Shown: positions 34,320-44,866 of the stretch, piece after piece
Layout of the letters: every line of letters starts with the position of its first letter
How positions within the stretch are numbered: the first letter of the stretch is position 1
NCBI GenBank assembly: GCA_002495645.1
Contig: DAGF01000067.1
Span: 1 to 52,136, forward strand
Length of the DNA: 52,136 nt
Reading direction: 5' to 3'
DNA from: Euryarchaeota archaeon UBA549
GTDB lineage: Archaea > Thermoplasmatota > Poseidoniia > Poseidoniales > Poseidoniaceae
Translations under genes and position numbers: made by a program
Notes under the pieces: model-generated
What the model saw: the letters and a program-made list of their open reading frames with translations, nothing else
The model's database searches: none
Told to the model about the DNA's origin: nothing

Positions 34320-34949
34320 ATGGACTACGGCAAGGCAGGGACGACCATGGTGGGCGATGAGCATGTTTCGATGATTCCTGCGCCCGAAGGAAAACGGTGG
34401 TCCGCCACCGTCAACGGTCAGCCATACGAGGTCCTCGCGCCAAGCAACGCTGTCCTGCTCGATGTGCTACGAGACAAGGTGGGTACGCTTGGCGTGAAGC
34501 GGGGATGTGATTTGGGAACGTGCGGTTGTTGCACCGTGATGATTGACGGGGTTCCAAAATTGTCTTGCCTCACCCTTGCGGGACAAGTTCAGGGCGCCGA
34601 TATCATCACGGTTGAGGGTCTTTCAGACGGTGCACATCTCGCTCCAATCCAAACGTGTTTTGCCACCCACGGTGGTTCCCAGTGCGGCTTTTGCACACCT
34701 GGTTTCTTGGTCGCCTCGCAGGCTTTGCTCAACGAGAACGACAACCCGAGCCGAGAGGAAATTGCCTGCGCGATTGAAGGCAATCTCTGCCGTTGCACTG
34801 GTTATCAACAAATCATCGACTCCATCGAGGCCGCCGCTGCCATTCACCGGGGGGACGTTGCCGCACCTGCGCCTGCAAGCGACCCCCATCCCGACCCACA
34901 CCCCTCCGGTCCAGAGGAGCCCACGATGCCGCCCGGCCATGCGAAGTGA
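34320..34949 (+). CDS. Molybdenum hydroxylase small subunit, two [2Fe-2S] clusters
   Basis: A 209-residue electron-transfer subunit of the xanthine dehydrogenase / 4-hydroxybenzoyl-CoA reductase family. The plant-ferredoxin-like cluster uses Cys63, 68, 71 and 83 (RGCDLGTCGCC), and the helical-domain cluster uses Cys122, 125, 157 and 159 (CGFCTPGF and NLCRCTGYQ). A Pro/His-rich tail of about 35 residues is extra. ATG 34320 is used; ATG 34347 is possible. The large subunit starts five bases after the stop. Confidence 0.93.
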   Translation: MDYGKAGTTMVGDEHVSMIPAPEGKRWSATVNGQPYEVLAPSNAVLLDVLRDKVGTLGVKRGCDLGTCGCCTVMIDGVPKLSCLTLAGQVQGADIITVEGLSDGAHLAPIQTCFATHGGSQCGFCTPGFLVASQALLNENDNPSREEIACAIEGNLCRCTGYQQIIDSIEAAAAIHRGDVAAPAPASDPHPDPHPSGPEEPTMPPGHAK

Positions 34950-34954
34950 TCATC

Positions 34955-37756
34955 ATGGGAAGTTATCGTCAGCAACCGGGCGCGTCCTCATCAGAGGTCC
35001 GTAAAGACGGCAAGCGAGTCGCAGGAAAGCAAGTCTTCCCTCCACCCGGCTCGGGAGGAAGCGAGCCTCAAATGCGTCCAAGGGATTTGGACTTCATTCC
35101 AGAAACGGTGGGTGGCAAAGAGCCCAAACCAGCCGGCGACCACATTCACGACCGAGACCGAACCGGAACCGTGGTGGGCAAGCCCATTCCGCTGGTCGAT
35201 TCAAATGCTAAAGTGACCGGTCAGGCATGGTACGGCGACGATGTACGCCTGCCGGGCGAACTGATTGGCAAAATCCTTCGCTCACCTCATCACTATGCAC
35301 GAATCAAGTCCATCGACACGAGCCGTGTTGAAGCCCTCCCCGGTGTCATTGCGGTTTCCACCGGTCAAGATGCACCCAATCGGTTTGGTGTTCTTCCGGT
35401 GACCAAGGACGAGCACGCTATGGCGGTTGAGAAGGTTCGGCACGTGGGCGATTTGGTCGCTTGTGTCGCCGCCGTGGATGAGGCAACCGCCATTGAAGCG
35501 CTTTCCCTCTTTGACATTGAGTGGGAGGAATTGGAACCGGTGTTTGACCCCAAGAAGGGTCTTGAGGACCACGACGAACCCATTCACTGGCGCGGAAAGT
35601 ACCACCTCGCTCGAACCAACGTGCAAAAGCGTGTGTTCCAGGAATTCGGCGACCGTTCGCTGGTGAAAACACCGCATGCATCATCCCATGGCTCTTGGAC
35701 CATGATGGGCGTTCACCATGGGTTCACTGAACCGCATGCCGTGGTGGCCCATTGGGACCCGAACGGACGACTTCAGCTCTACACGCCTCAACAAGTGCCG
35801 CATTACACTCACCGTGCGCTCTCGACGGTGTTGGATGTCCCCATGCACCAAATCAACGTCATCCGCACCTTCGTGGGTGGGGGCTTTGGTGGAAAATCCG
35901 ACCCCTTCCCTCACGAGATGTGCGCTGCTCTGTTGGCTCGCAAAGCGGGCCGACCCGTCCGCATCACCTTTGACCGTGAGGAAGTCTACTGGATCAACCG
36001 CGGTCGCCATCCAAGCCACATTGATGTGAAGATGACGGCCGATGATTCGGGACGTATCTCAGGCTTTGATATCGATGCCCTCATCGACGGCGGTGGCTTC
36101 GCTTCGTTTGGCCACGTCACGTCGTACTACAACGGTGTACTCGCCACCGCACCCTACGAATTGGGCTCCTTCCACTACACGGGGGCGCGCGTTTGGACGA
36201 ACAAACCGGCTTCAGGTGCCATGCGAGGCCACGGGGCTGTCAACACTCGGTGTGCGGTTGAGGTCGGTCTTGACGAGATGGCTGAATCGATGAACGTCGA
36301 CCCTATTGATTTGCGCTTGGCCAACTTGCTCCCACCCCATAGCCGCACCATCAGCGGCTTCCGAATCACCTCAAACGGTATGCGAGAAGCCCTTGAACGG
36401 GTTCGTGAAGGCTCCCAGTGGGACAAGAAATTCCGTCAACTCCCTCTCGGGAAGGGCATCGGTATCGGCTGCGGTTTCTTCATTTCAGGCTCAGGCCTTC
36501 CCATTCATTGGGACCCGAAGAATTTCCCACACGCCACGGTCCACATCCAAGTTGACATGGACGGTGGTGTGACCGTTCACACCGGTGCGGCTGACATCGG
36601 TCAAGGGTCGACCACGGCCGTGGCTCAAGTGGTGGCAGAGGTGTTGGCCTTGCCCATCGAAATGGTTCACGTTCGCAGCCATGAGAGCGATACGAGCCCG
36701 GTTGACCTCGGTTCCTATTCAAGTCGTGTCACCTTCATGAACGCCAACGCCGCCATCCGTGCCGCCATTGGTATCCGCGACCAACTGCTCAAGGCCGCTT
36801 GGGACATGTTGGGCTATCACCCGAACGTGTTGGTCCTCAACGACCGGCGCATCTACTACAAACACGACCCTGCTATCGGTGTGTCGTACCTTGAAGCGCT
36901 CCACAAGGCCCAGGCCGATACCGGTGCGCTCATCGCCCGGGGCGCCTACCGCTCGCCCCCGATGGGCGGCGTGCACAAAGGTGCTGCAGCCGGCCTTGCG
37001 CCTGCTTATTCCTTCTCGGCTTACGTTGCAGAGGTTGATGTTGACGTTGAGACGGGACTGGTTTCATGCACCAATGTTTGGGCCGCCCACGATTGTGGAA
37101 AAGCGCTCAACCCGTTGGCGGTGAAGGGGCAGATCATCGGCTCTTGCCACATGGGTCTTGGCCAGGTGCTGACCGAGAAGATGGTCTACGGGCGAACAGG
37201 TCATCTGCAAAACGCGAACCTCTTGGAATACAAAATCCCCAGCGTCCATGAAATGCCTCATGTTGAAGCCATCATCGTGGAATCAAGTGACCCCGAAGGT
37301 CCGTTCGGTGCCAAGGAAGCCGGCGAAGGACCCCTTCTTCCGATTTTGCCCGCAGTGGTGAACGCCGTCTACGATGCCATCGGTGTCAGGCTTCGAAACC
37401 TACCGCTTACGCCCGACGTGGTCTACGCAGGCATTGAGAAGCATGTCAAACAAAACGGGCTTGAGGATGCTGAAGCCATTGAACCACCTCGGCTGAAGCA
37501 CGGGCCGCTTCAGAGCGTCCTTGTTGCTCGCAGCGATGAACACCGAGAGCGCGACCGTTTGCGACAACGAAGCGAAGACACCTCGGCCTACGTGAACGGC
37601 GTTTTGTTCGGCTTCGACCCTGACCGCCCCTTGGCAGAGCAGGTTGACGGATGGCGGGAGGCGGATGAACCCCTCCCCGAACAGTTGGCTGAACTCGGCT
37701 TCGCAGGTCGTGCATGGCTCAAAAAAGAACAGCGCCACATGGGAGGTGATGATTGA
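34955..37756 (+). CDS. Molybdenum hydroxylase large (Mo-cofactor) subunit
   Basis: A 933-residue catalytic subunit. It shows the hydroxylase start PLVDSNAKVTGQAWYGDD region, the cofactor loop VGGGFGGKSDP (about residues 302-312), GAMRGHGAVNTR, QGSTTAVAQV, and the active-site Glu791 in KEAGEGPLLP. Family members hydroxylate or reductively dehydroxylate aromatic or heteroaromatic compounds using a molybdenum-molybdopterin cytosine dinucleotide centre. It has an extra N-terminal stretch of about 70 residues and a C-terminal extension of about 90. ATG 34955 (MGSYRQQPG) is chosen; the frame extends upstream only as a shadow of the small subunit. Its stop overlaps the FAD-subunit ATG. Confidence 0.92.
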   Translation: MGSYRQQPGASSSEVRKDGKRVAGKQVFPPPGSGGSEPQMRPRDLDFIPETVGGKEPKPAGDHIHDRDRTGTVVGKPIPLVDSNAKVTGQAWYGDDVRLPGELIGKILRSPHHYARIKSIDTSRVEALPGVIAVSTGQDAPNRFGVLPVTKDEHAMAVEKVRHVGDLVACVAAVDEATAIEALSLFDIEWEELEPVFDPKKGLEDHDEPIHWRGKYHLARTNVQKRVFQEFGDRSLVKTPHASSHGSWTMMGVHHGFTEPHAVVAHWDPNGRLQLYTPQQVPHYTHRALSTVLDVPMHQINVIRTFVGGGFGGKSDPFPHEMCAALLARKAGRPVRITFDREEVYWINRGRHPSHIDVKMTADDSGRISGFDIDALIDGGGFASFGHVTSYYNGVLATAPYELGSFHYTGARVWTNKPASGAMRGHGAVNTRCAVEVGLDEMAESMNVDPIDLRLANLLPPHSRTISGFRITSNGMREALERVREGSQWDKKFRQLPLGKGIGIGCGFFISGSGLPIHWDPKNFPHATVHIQVDMDGGVTVHTGAADIGQGSTTAVAQVVAEVLALPIEMVHVRSHESDTSPVDLGSYSSRVTFMNANAAIRAAIGIRDQLLKAAWDMLGYHPNVLVLNDRRIYYKHDPAIGVSYLEALHKAQADTGALIARGAYRSPPMGGVHKGAAAGLAPAYSFSAYVAEVDVDVETGLVSCTNVWAAHDCGKALNPLAVKGQIIGSCHMGLGQVLTEKMVYGRTGHLQNANLLEYKIPSVHEMPHVEAIIVESSDPEGPFGAKEAGEGPLLPILPAVVNAVYDAIGVRLRNLPLTPDVVYAGIEKHVKQNGLEDAEAIEPPRLKHGPLQSVLVARSDEHRERDRLRQRSEDTSAYVNGVLFGFDPDRPLAEQVDGWREADEPLPEQLAELGFAGRAWLKKEQRHMGGDD
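37742..37750 (+). promoter_or_regulatory. Strong ribosome-binding site for the FAD subunit
   Basis: GGAGGTGAT lies inside the last codons of the large subunit, five bases before ATG 37756. It decides the start of the FAD subunit against TTG 37753 and ATG 37762 and implies efficient coupled translation. Confidence 0.75.
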
Positions 37757-38721
37757 TGCTGATGCCTCCGTTTGAACTCCATCACCCTTCCACGGTTGAC
37801 GAAGCTGTTGAACTCGCTGCGTCCCTCATGGCCAAGAATGAGGTCTTTGACTGGGTCGCTGGCGGAACGGACGTCCTTCCGAATTACAAGTGGCGCATCA
37901 ATCCAAAGCCGCACGTGATTTCACTTGCCGGTATTGAGGAGGCTCACGCCCTCTCTTCACGAGAACTCGGTTGCATGGTGCCCCTTTCCTCGCTGACCAC
38001 CGAGAATGACGTTCATCCCTTGCTGGTGCAGGCCGCCTCAAAAGTGGCCTCTTCCTTGATTCGCAAGAGCGCTACCGTGGGCGGTAACCTCTGCTTGGAC
38101 ACCCGGTGTTTCTGGTACAACCAAAGCGAAGATTGGCGCCGTTCCATCGATTGGTGTCACAAAGCCGACTGCGGAACCGGCGCAGATTGTCGGGTCATCC
38201 CCAATCAGAACACCCTTTGCGTAGCGACCTACCAAGGCGATTTGGCGCCCAATTTCATGGTGCTTGACGCCTCGGTGGTGCTCATCGGTCCAGAGGGTGA
38301 ACGCACCATGCCACTCGTTGATTTCTACGAATTGGACGGCATGAAGAAAAACGTGCTGAAGACGGGTGAATTCCTTCTCAAGGTCGTGCTACCAGAAGAG
38401 GCTGCTCAACGGAAAGGGTGCTATCAAAAACTCAGGGTTCGAGATTCGTGGGATTTCCCAGAGGCTGGTGTGGCCGCATCATGGGTGCCAGGCGACGGCT
38501 CGAGCCTGCTGGTGGCGAGCACTGCGCTCGAATCCATTCCCCGCTTGCACACCGAACAAGTCGAAGAGCACCTTGCAGCGGGCGACCTTGATCCACTCGC
38601 ACTGGCAAAAATCGTTCAAAAATCGGTGAAACCGGTCAACAACACAGCGCTCCCACCTCGTTACCGCCGAGCGATGGTGAAGACATTGACCAAACGAGCC
38701 CTCTTGGGTATTCTTGAGTGA
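37756..38721 (+). CDS. Molybdenum hydroxylase FAD subunit with extra Cys cluster (4-hydroxybenzoyl-CoA reductase beta-like)
   Basis: A 321-residue FAD-binding subunit. GGTDVLPNYKW (37-47) and SATVGGNLC (105-113) are the flavin motifs of the CoxM/XdhA family. Between them and the next flavin strand sits an insertion with cysteines 113, 118, 134, 139, 145 and 155 (CFWYNQSEDWRRSIDWC at 118-134). 4-Hydroxybenzoyl-CoA reductase carries an additional [4Fe-4S] cluster in a loop at this place; the 15-residue spacing of Cys118 to Cys134 matches my memory of that enzyme. The operon is therefore more like a 4-hydroxybenzoyl-CoA reductase relative than a CO or xanthine dehydrogenase, though the physiological substrate is unproven. 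Confidence 0.88.
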   Translation: MLMPPFELHHPSTVDEAVELAASLMAKNEVFDWVAGGTDVLPNYKWRINPKPHVISLAGIEEAHALSSRELGCMVPLSSLTTENDVHPLLVQAASKVASSLIRKSATVGGNLCLDTRCFWYNQSEDWRRSIDWCHKADCGTGADCRVIPNQNTLCVATYQGDLAPNFMVLDASVVLIGPEGERTMPLVDFYELDGMKKNVLKTGEFLLKVVLPEEAAQRKGCYQKLRVRDSWDFPEAGVAASWVPGDGSSLLVASTALESIPRLHTEQVEEHLAAGDLDPLALAKIVQKSVKPVNNTALPPRYRRAMVKTLTKRALLGILE

Positions 38722-38730
38722 GGTGAAGAT

Positions 38731-39675
38731 GTGAGGGCAAAGGTTGCAGTTATGCTGAGCCTTCTGGTTCTCATAGGACTTCCTGCCGTTCAGGCTCAAG
38801 ACATGCAAGGCCCCTCGTGGGAGATGGGGTGGGTGACCGATGTTGACCCGAAATACGTCGTCGACCTCGAAGAGGATTGGGACTTGACGGGCGAGTTGGT
38901 CGTTTACGTCTCCAACGACGGCCCGGCCACATTGAATTTGGCCTTGTCTTATGATTTTGACGAGGACGGGCCGTTCTCATTTGACGGCCCCGACAATCTT
39001 GAAGTTGCAGGAAATACGAACGACACCTTCACCATCAGCATCACAGGTGTCGACGCCCAAACTGTGCGTGCGTTTTCACCCTCCTCAAGCCTTGAGTTGA
39101 CCGTGACGGGCGAGGAAAAAGTTGGTGACTCAACCCTGCGCTCTCAGGAGATATCGGCCGACATCACGGTGCCCCGGATGTTTCGGTTGATTCCAAACCT
39201 CATCGCACCGACCGACACCCTGTTTTCCGGTTCATGGGTTGACTTCACCTTGGAGGTCAGCAACCTCGGTAACACCCAGGACGCCATCACCATGGGCGAA
39301 GCCACCGTACGAAGTTGCCCTCACCTCAGCGTCACGGGCTTGGAGCAACTTGAGAACACGGTGGTCCAAGTCACCAATGCCAACGGCGATAACGCCGTGG
39401 CCTTCACGCTTCGTTTGGAGGCCAGCACCAGCCATCAAGAGCGGACCTGTGAGGTTTCCATTGCGGTGGAATCCGAAGGCGACGAGTCTCAGCGTTCGAG
39501 CACCATCAATGTGGATGTTGTGGCGCCGGAAGTCTCGGAAACGACCAACGAAGAAGAGGATGAGGAAGACCAACCGCTTGTTCCAGATTCCTCCTCCTTG
39601 CCCTGGGTCTCCATATTCGATGTTTTAACGGTCACACTGGTGGCACTTCTTCTCACTCGCTGGCGTCGTGTCTGA
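38731..39675 (+). CDS. Secreted membrane-anchored beta-sandwich protein (314 aa)
   Basis: Starts at GTG 38731 after AGGTGAAG, nine bases from the FAD-subunit stop. A signal peptide (1-23, ending VQAQ) leads to two repeated beta-sandwich-like domains of the kind that build archaeal and bacterial surface proteins (VSNDGPATLNL and VSNLGNTQDAI are the typical loop starts of CARDB/NPCBM-like folds), then an acidic linker and a C-terminal span with a final WRRV. It is a surface protein with no assigned function. T tracts follow the stop, marking the end of this transcript. Confidence 0.7.
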   Translation: MRAKVAVMLSLLVLIGLPAVQAQDMQGPSWEMGWVTDVDPKYVVDLEEDWDLTGELVVYVSNDGPATLNLALSYDFDEDGPFSFDGPDNLEVAGNTNDTFTISITGVDAQTVRAFSPSSSLELTVTGEEKVGDSTLRSQEISADITVPRMFRLIPNLIAPTDTLFSGSWVDFTLEVSNLGNTQDAITMGEATVRSCPHLSVTGLEQLENTVVQVTNANGDNAVAFTLRLEASTSHQERTCEVSIAVESEGDESQRSSTINVDVVAPEVSETTNEEEDEEDQPLVPDSSSLPWVSIFDVLTVTLVALLLTRWRRV

Positions 39676-39696
39676 ATTGAGGGAGAACTCAAAAAC

Positions 39697-39725
39697 TGTA
39701 ATTTTTCGTCAATTAGCGCCTTTTT
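39697..39725 (+). terminator. T-tract terminator
   Basis: Two runs of five T residues (39702-39706 and 39721-39725) lie 26-50 bases after the stop at 39675. T tracts are the main termination signal in archaea. The downstream operon starts at 39862. Confidence 0.4.
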
Positions 39726-39751
39726 ACGCAGTGTCATACGGTTGACTGCGT
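39726..39751. repeat. Inverted repeat upstream of the MoxR operon
   Basis: ACGCAGT and its exact complement ACTGCGT flank a 12-base loop. It directly follows the T tract in the 186-base gap before the MoxR/DUF58 operon. It could be an operator or RNA hairpin; a short AT-rich patch at about 39791-39800 may be the promoter of the operon. Nothing else stands out in this gap. Confidence 0.5.
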
Positions 39752-39861
39752 CTTAAAAATCAAGGGATGTCCCTGCCCATCGCTGAGCAACTATTATGTG
39801 TGGAATGTGTCTCCGAAGGTTGTAAATCTGTGCATTATGTCACAGGAATCGTGGTGATACA

Positions 39862-41439
39862 ATGGCTGAAGCCGAAAAAAGCAGTCTGAGCCTTGAAGCA
39901 TGGCTCATGATTGGCTTGCTGGTTTCGGTCGTTCTTTCCACGGCCGTCATTGCCATCGTTTCAGCCGGCAAGACCACCGTTTTCTCACCCTATGAGAACG
40001 GTTCAGAATACGAGGAACAGCAGTTGACCTTCATGCGGGACAGCTTGGAGGATTTCACTGTGGCCAACACGATGTCCACGCCCATGCTTGTCAACGATTG
40101 GCAAAACCCACACCGCACCCTGTTGGTCATCGCTGCCCCCGAGAAACCCTTTGATGCAGCCGAAGCCGCTGCCATCCACGACTTCGTCACCGAACGTGCA
40201 GGAAAGGTCATCTTGGCATCAAACTCAACCAACGCCCAACTCGTCGCAGAGGAGTTCGGCGTGAAATACTTTGACGCTCCCGTACGTGATGATATCGCCA
40301 CCGGACGATATTACGAGGTCACCAACGACAACGGCGACCGAATCACCCCCGACACCAAGAAACTCTGGTCGGTCGCCAGCGTCACCCGTGATGTGAGCAC
40401 CATGGGCGATGAAAAGGCCGTTCCGTGCTCGGAAGACGACGTGAAGCAGGAGAACGTCCAGAACTGCAGAATGCCGGTGCTTTTCCACCGACCAACCGCC
40501 ATTCAGGTGTTGGATGAGCAAGCCGATGAAGGCCGAAACGTCCACGTCCTCGCCTCCGCCTCCACCTCCGCTGAAATCGACGCTGGTAAGGGCGAATCCA
40601 ATCCAACCCTTGGTGAGGGTGAAACCGGCTTGATCATTCGAATTGATTACCCCGACCAAACCGTGCTCGACCAGCGCTCGCTCAGTTTGGGAGGCGACAT
40701 CGGTGAAATCAGCGCCACCGGCAGCATCGTGTTCGTTTCGGACCACTCGGTCTTGGCCAACCATCTTTGGGACCAGGACTACGCCGAGGAGACCGGGAAG
40801 CAGCAATGCGACTCTCAACTTTACATTCAGTTTGGCCACATGTGTTGGGACACCGATTCAGAAGGCTTGAATCAAGGTCTTGGCGACACCACTTGGCGTG
40901 GCAACGAGGCTTTCTTCACCGCCTTGATCAACGACATGATGGAGTTTGACAACGACGAACTCTCGGCCACCATCGCCCGTACAACTGATAACTTCAACAT
41001 CGTATTTGACGAAAGCCGACACGTCTCGAGCTCCCTCTCCATGCCCTTCACAGAAGCCATGGGCGCCATCGTTCTCTTGACCAGCGACGGTGTGCTCAAG
41101 TGGCTCATCATCCTCAACCTCTTTGCGCTCTTGGCCATCGCCATCATGGTGGTGCCAGAGAAAGAAAACTGGCGTCACGTCTTTGACTTGACCCGATTCA
41201 GGGAGCGTCCGACAAAATTGGACCCCTCCCAATACCAACGGCGGACCCGTGAGGCCTTCCTCACCAAGGTTCGCAACTTCAACGACCTGACGCGTGAAGA
41301 GTTTGCGCGCAAGTCCCCTGCGGAAGTCATGCAGATGATCCGCGAACCCCGATTGGTCGAACTGGTGAGTTCGAACCGTGTCTACTCCAACGATGAACTG
41401 AGGGAATTGATCCCGCAAATCCGTCGTTGGGGAAATTGA
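39862..41439 (+). CDS. DUF4350-like membrane protein of MoxR operon (525 aa)
   Basis: A membrane protein with one N-terminal span (about 11-36), a long outer domain, and one span near residues 412-437, followed by a cytoplasmic tail of about 90 residues. The outer part begins with the GATase-like fold pattern typical of DUF4350 (TLLVIAAPEKPFDAAEAAAI, FVTERAGKVILAS) and ends DNFNIVFDESRHVSSS, the usual DUF4350 hallmark before the second span. In bacteria such genes travel with MoxR ATPase and DUF58 genes, as here; the set is thought to be a chaperone-type system for membrane or secreted protein complexes. First gene of a four-gene operon. Confidence 0.78.
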   Translation: MAEAEKSSLSLEAWLMIGLLVSVVLSTAVIAIVSAGKTTVFSPYENGSEYEEQQLTFMRDSLEDFTVANTMSTPMLVNDWQNPHRTLLVIAAPEKPFDAAEAAAIHDFVTERAGKVILASNSTNAQLVAEEFGVKYFDAPVRDDIATGRYYEVTNDNGDRITPDTKKLWSVASVTRDVSTMGDEKAVPCSEDDVKQENVQNCRMPVLFHRPTAIQVLDEQADEGRNVHVLASASTSAEIDAGKGESNPTLGEGETGLIIRIDYPDQTVLDQRSLSLGGDIGEISATGSIVFVSDHSVLANHLWDQDYAEETGKQQCDSQLYIQFGHMCWDTDSEGLNQGLGDTTWRGNEAFFTALINDMMEFDNDELSATIARTTDNFNIVFDESRHVSSSLSMPFTEAMGAIVLLTSDGVLKWLIILNLFALLAIAIMVVPEKENWRHVFDLTRFRERPTKLDPSQYQRRTREAFLTKVRNFNDLTREEFARKSPAEVMQMIREPRLVELVSSNRVYSNDELRELIPQIRRWGN

Positions 41440-41456
41440 AACAAGGAGGATAAGAA

Positions 41457-42584
<1,128 letters not shown>

Positions 42585-42618
42585 AGCTGAAACGCAAACA
42601 CACTGAGGTGAATCAAAC

Positions 42619-43932
42619 ATGTGGAGTCGCAAGTCAGCCATGCTTGGCAGCCTAGCTGTTGCCATGTACTTGCTTGGCTTGACGCTCCGAAACACCCAAC
42701 TCGTCACGATTGCCGTGGTTATCTTCGTGTTCCTCACATGGGCTGCACTCATTGGGAACCATGCGGATGTTGCATCGAGCGGTCGTCGTGCTGAGGAATG
42801 GAGTGGTGAGGAGGGCGTTGCCTTGGGCAACGTTGTCGCCATGCGAAAGCTGTCCAGTGCACGCATGTTTGAGGATGGAGAATTGAATGTCACCCTGCGA
42901 ATGCAGAACACATCATCGCTGCCCAAGATTTTGGAAGTGCGTGACCGTGTTCCTGAAGTCATGCGAATCAAGGAAGGTGCCAACTACATCTTGATGGAAC
43001 TCGGCCCTCGCCGAGAGACCTTCATCGAGTACACCGTTGAATGCCCACTGCGAGGCTTCTACAGCCTCGGGCCGGTTACCGTCCGTATTCAGGATGCTTT
43101 TGGCTTGTTCCACAAGGAAAAGGAATTGCACGTTTACAACGACTTCCTCGTGTTCCCCAAGATGGAGGACCTCAAGGAGACCTTTGTGAAGTCCCGTGTT
43201 CCGAAGATCTTCACCGGTGCCGTCAACATTCGACAACCCGGTCCCGGTTCGGAATTCTACTCTCTTCGTGAGTACTTTGAGGGTGATTCCTTCCGTGCCA
43301 TCAACTGGTCTGCCTACGCACGCTCGGGCAAACTCATGGTCAACGAGCGCGAGCGGGACGCTGTTTCCGACGTCATCATCATCGTGGACTCCCGCGCTGT
43401 TGCTGAAACAGGCCCGGTTTCTCGCAACGCTTTGGTGTATTCCACCCGAGCAGCAGCGTCGCTGGCCAAGTACTTCCTTGGCCGCCGTGACTCCGTTGGT
43501 GTTATCGTCTACGGTGATGAAGTGGTCAGCGTTGACCGAGACACCGGAAAGAAGCAACTCTACGTCATCTTGACCAAGTTGGCCGGTGCCGTCGCCCGTG
43601 GAAACATTCCGTTGCAGGTTGTGGTGAACCGTATTCTGCCCCACATCAACAAGGGCAGCCCCATCATCTTCCTCTCAAACTTGGAAGATGACCCGACCAT
43701 CGTCAATGCACTGCGAGACTTCCGTGCACGAGATTTCGATGTCACCGTGCTTTCACCATCCTCACTTGAGTTCGAATTTGATGCCAAGCGCATTGACCGA
43801 ACCGGATACGAGGTCATGAAGACCGAGCGAGACGTCCTCATCGGCGAACTCCGTGGTCTTGGCGTGAACATCATGGATTGGGAGCCAGACATGCTCCTTT
43901 CCACCGCTCTTGCAGGAGCACGAGGTTTCTGA
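42619..43932 (+). CDS. DUF58 / von Willebrand A-like protein
   Basis: A 437-residue protein: two N-terminal membrane spans (about 8-45), a beta-sandwich region, the DUF58 signature REYFEGDSFRAINWSAYAR (about 222-240), then a von Willebrand A-like fold with the metal-site start IIIVDSRAV and the LSNLEDDP segment. Works with the MoxR ATPase encoded just upstream. GAGGTGA precedes ATG 42619. Confidence 0.9.
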   Translation: MWSRKSAMLGSLAVAMYLLGLTLRNTQLVTIAVVIFVFLTWAALIGNHADVASSGRRAEEWSGEEGVALGNVVAMRKLSSARMFEDGELNVTLRMQNTSSLPKILEVRDRVPEVMRIKEGANYILMELGPRRETFIEYTVECPLRGFYSLGPVTVRIQDAFGLFHKEKELHVYNDFLVFPKMEDLKETFVKSRVPKIFTGAVNIRQPGPGSEFYSLREYFEGDSFRAINWSAYARSGKLMVNERERDAVSDVIIIVDSRAVAETGPVSRNALVYSTRAAASLAKYFLGRRDSVGVIVYGDEVVSVDRDTGKKQLYVILTKLAGAVARGNIPLQVVVNRILPHINKGSPIIFLSNLEDDPTIVNALRDFRARDFDVTVLSPSSLEFEFDAKRIDRTGYEVMKTERDVLIGELRGLGVNIMDWEPDMLLSTALAGARGF

Positions 43933-43941
43933 GGTGAAGTT

Positions 43942-44865
43942 ATGGCCATCAATCGACCTTCAGCCGACACCTCGCATCTGTACGATGGAAAAACGGTTCG
44001 TTCTTCAGCACCGTCTCGCAAGAAGGCCGCTGGCCAAGTTGGCGCCGGGAGTGACATCCCTAAGGACGCCATTCCCACCGTTGAGATTCCATCCTTTATC
44101 GAGAGTTTGCTCGGCGGTCCCCTTGTTCCAAAGATGAAATTCCTTCCACCCGATAAGATGGTGCAGAACCTCCAAATCGGTGTGTACGGTGTTTTGGTTG
44201 CTCTGGCGTTCTTGACCTACATCATCTCGCCTCCACAAGGGACGATTTGGTACATTCTCACGGGCAGCCTCGGCCTGGCCAACATCATGCAGTTGACCAT
44301 CATCGCAGCCGCCACCGTCCTCGGATTCATGGGGACCTTCAAGCGTGATGCACGCTTGTCACTGGGCAGTAACCTGTTGTTTATCTTGGCCATTTTGCGA
44401 TTTGCCTCTTCCACGACTTCCCTTTCCAACAACCTGCTTAATTTGCAAAACAACCCGACCATGCTTTCGGTTTTGGTGGTTGTTTACGCCGTGTTGCTCA
44501 TCATGTACTTTGAACTCAGCAACGGTGTCATTCGATACTCGATGCTTGACACGAGTATTCGAACCAACGAAGTCTACGTGATGAACCCCAAGAAGATCGT
44601 TTCCAAGTATCACCGCTCACTGGTCATCAACCCAGTTCTTGCCACCTTGTTGGCTTGGTTTGTGTTGTCGGCGAACACGATTCTCCCGTGGATTGTTGGC
44701 ATCTTCTCAGGTGATACGGCGAACCGTATGCGTGAATCCGTGGAGCTGACCTCAGTTTACGGCGTTGCTCTCGGTACGATGTTTGTGTTCATCACCGTCG
44801 GCATCTTGTTCGGACTCAATCTCCCAACCCACCTTCAGCGATTCCGAGAAAAGCAAGCAGAGTGA
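43942..44865 (+). CDS. Hypothetical membrane protein in MoxR operon (307 aa)
   Basis: About 75 soluble N-terminal residues, then roughly seven membrane spans between residues 80 and 300. No family recognised. It begins nine bases after the DUF58 stop with GAGGTGA in the gap, so it belongs to the operon and may be the membrane partner or client. Its stop lies one base from the stop of the convergent aspartate kinase gene. Confidence 0.8.
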   Translation: MAINRPSADTSHLYDGKTVRSSAPSRKKAAGQVGAGSDIPKDAIPTVEIPSFIESLLGGPLVPKMKFLPPDKMVQNLQIGVYGVLVALAFLTYIISPPQGTIWYILTGSLGLANIMQLTIIAAATVLGFMGTFKRDARLSLGSNLLFILAILRFASSTTSLSNNLLNLQNNPTMLSVLVVVYAVLLIMYFELSNGVIRYSMLDTSIRTNEVYVMNPKKIVSKYHRSLVINPVLATLLAWFVLSANTILPWIVGIFSGDTANRMRESVELTSVYGVALGTMFVFITVGILFGLNLPTHLQRFREKQAE

Positions 44866-44866
44866 T

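Noticed and set aside
34793..34954. Longer start for the molybdenum large subunit
   Set aside because: This part lies within the small-subunit gene and reads as Arg/Cys/Pro noise; ATG 34955 follows the small-subunit stop.
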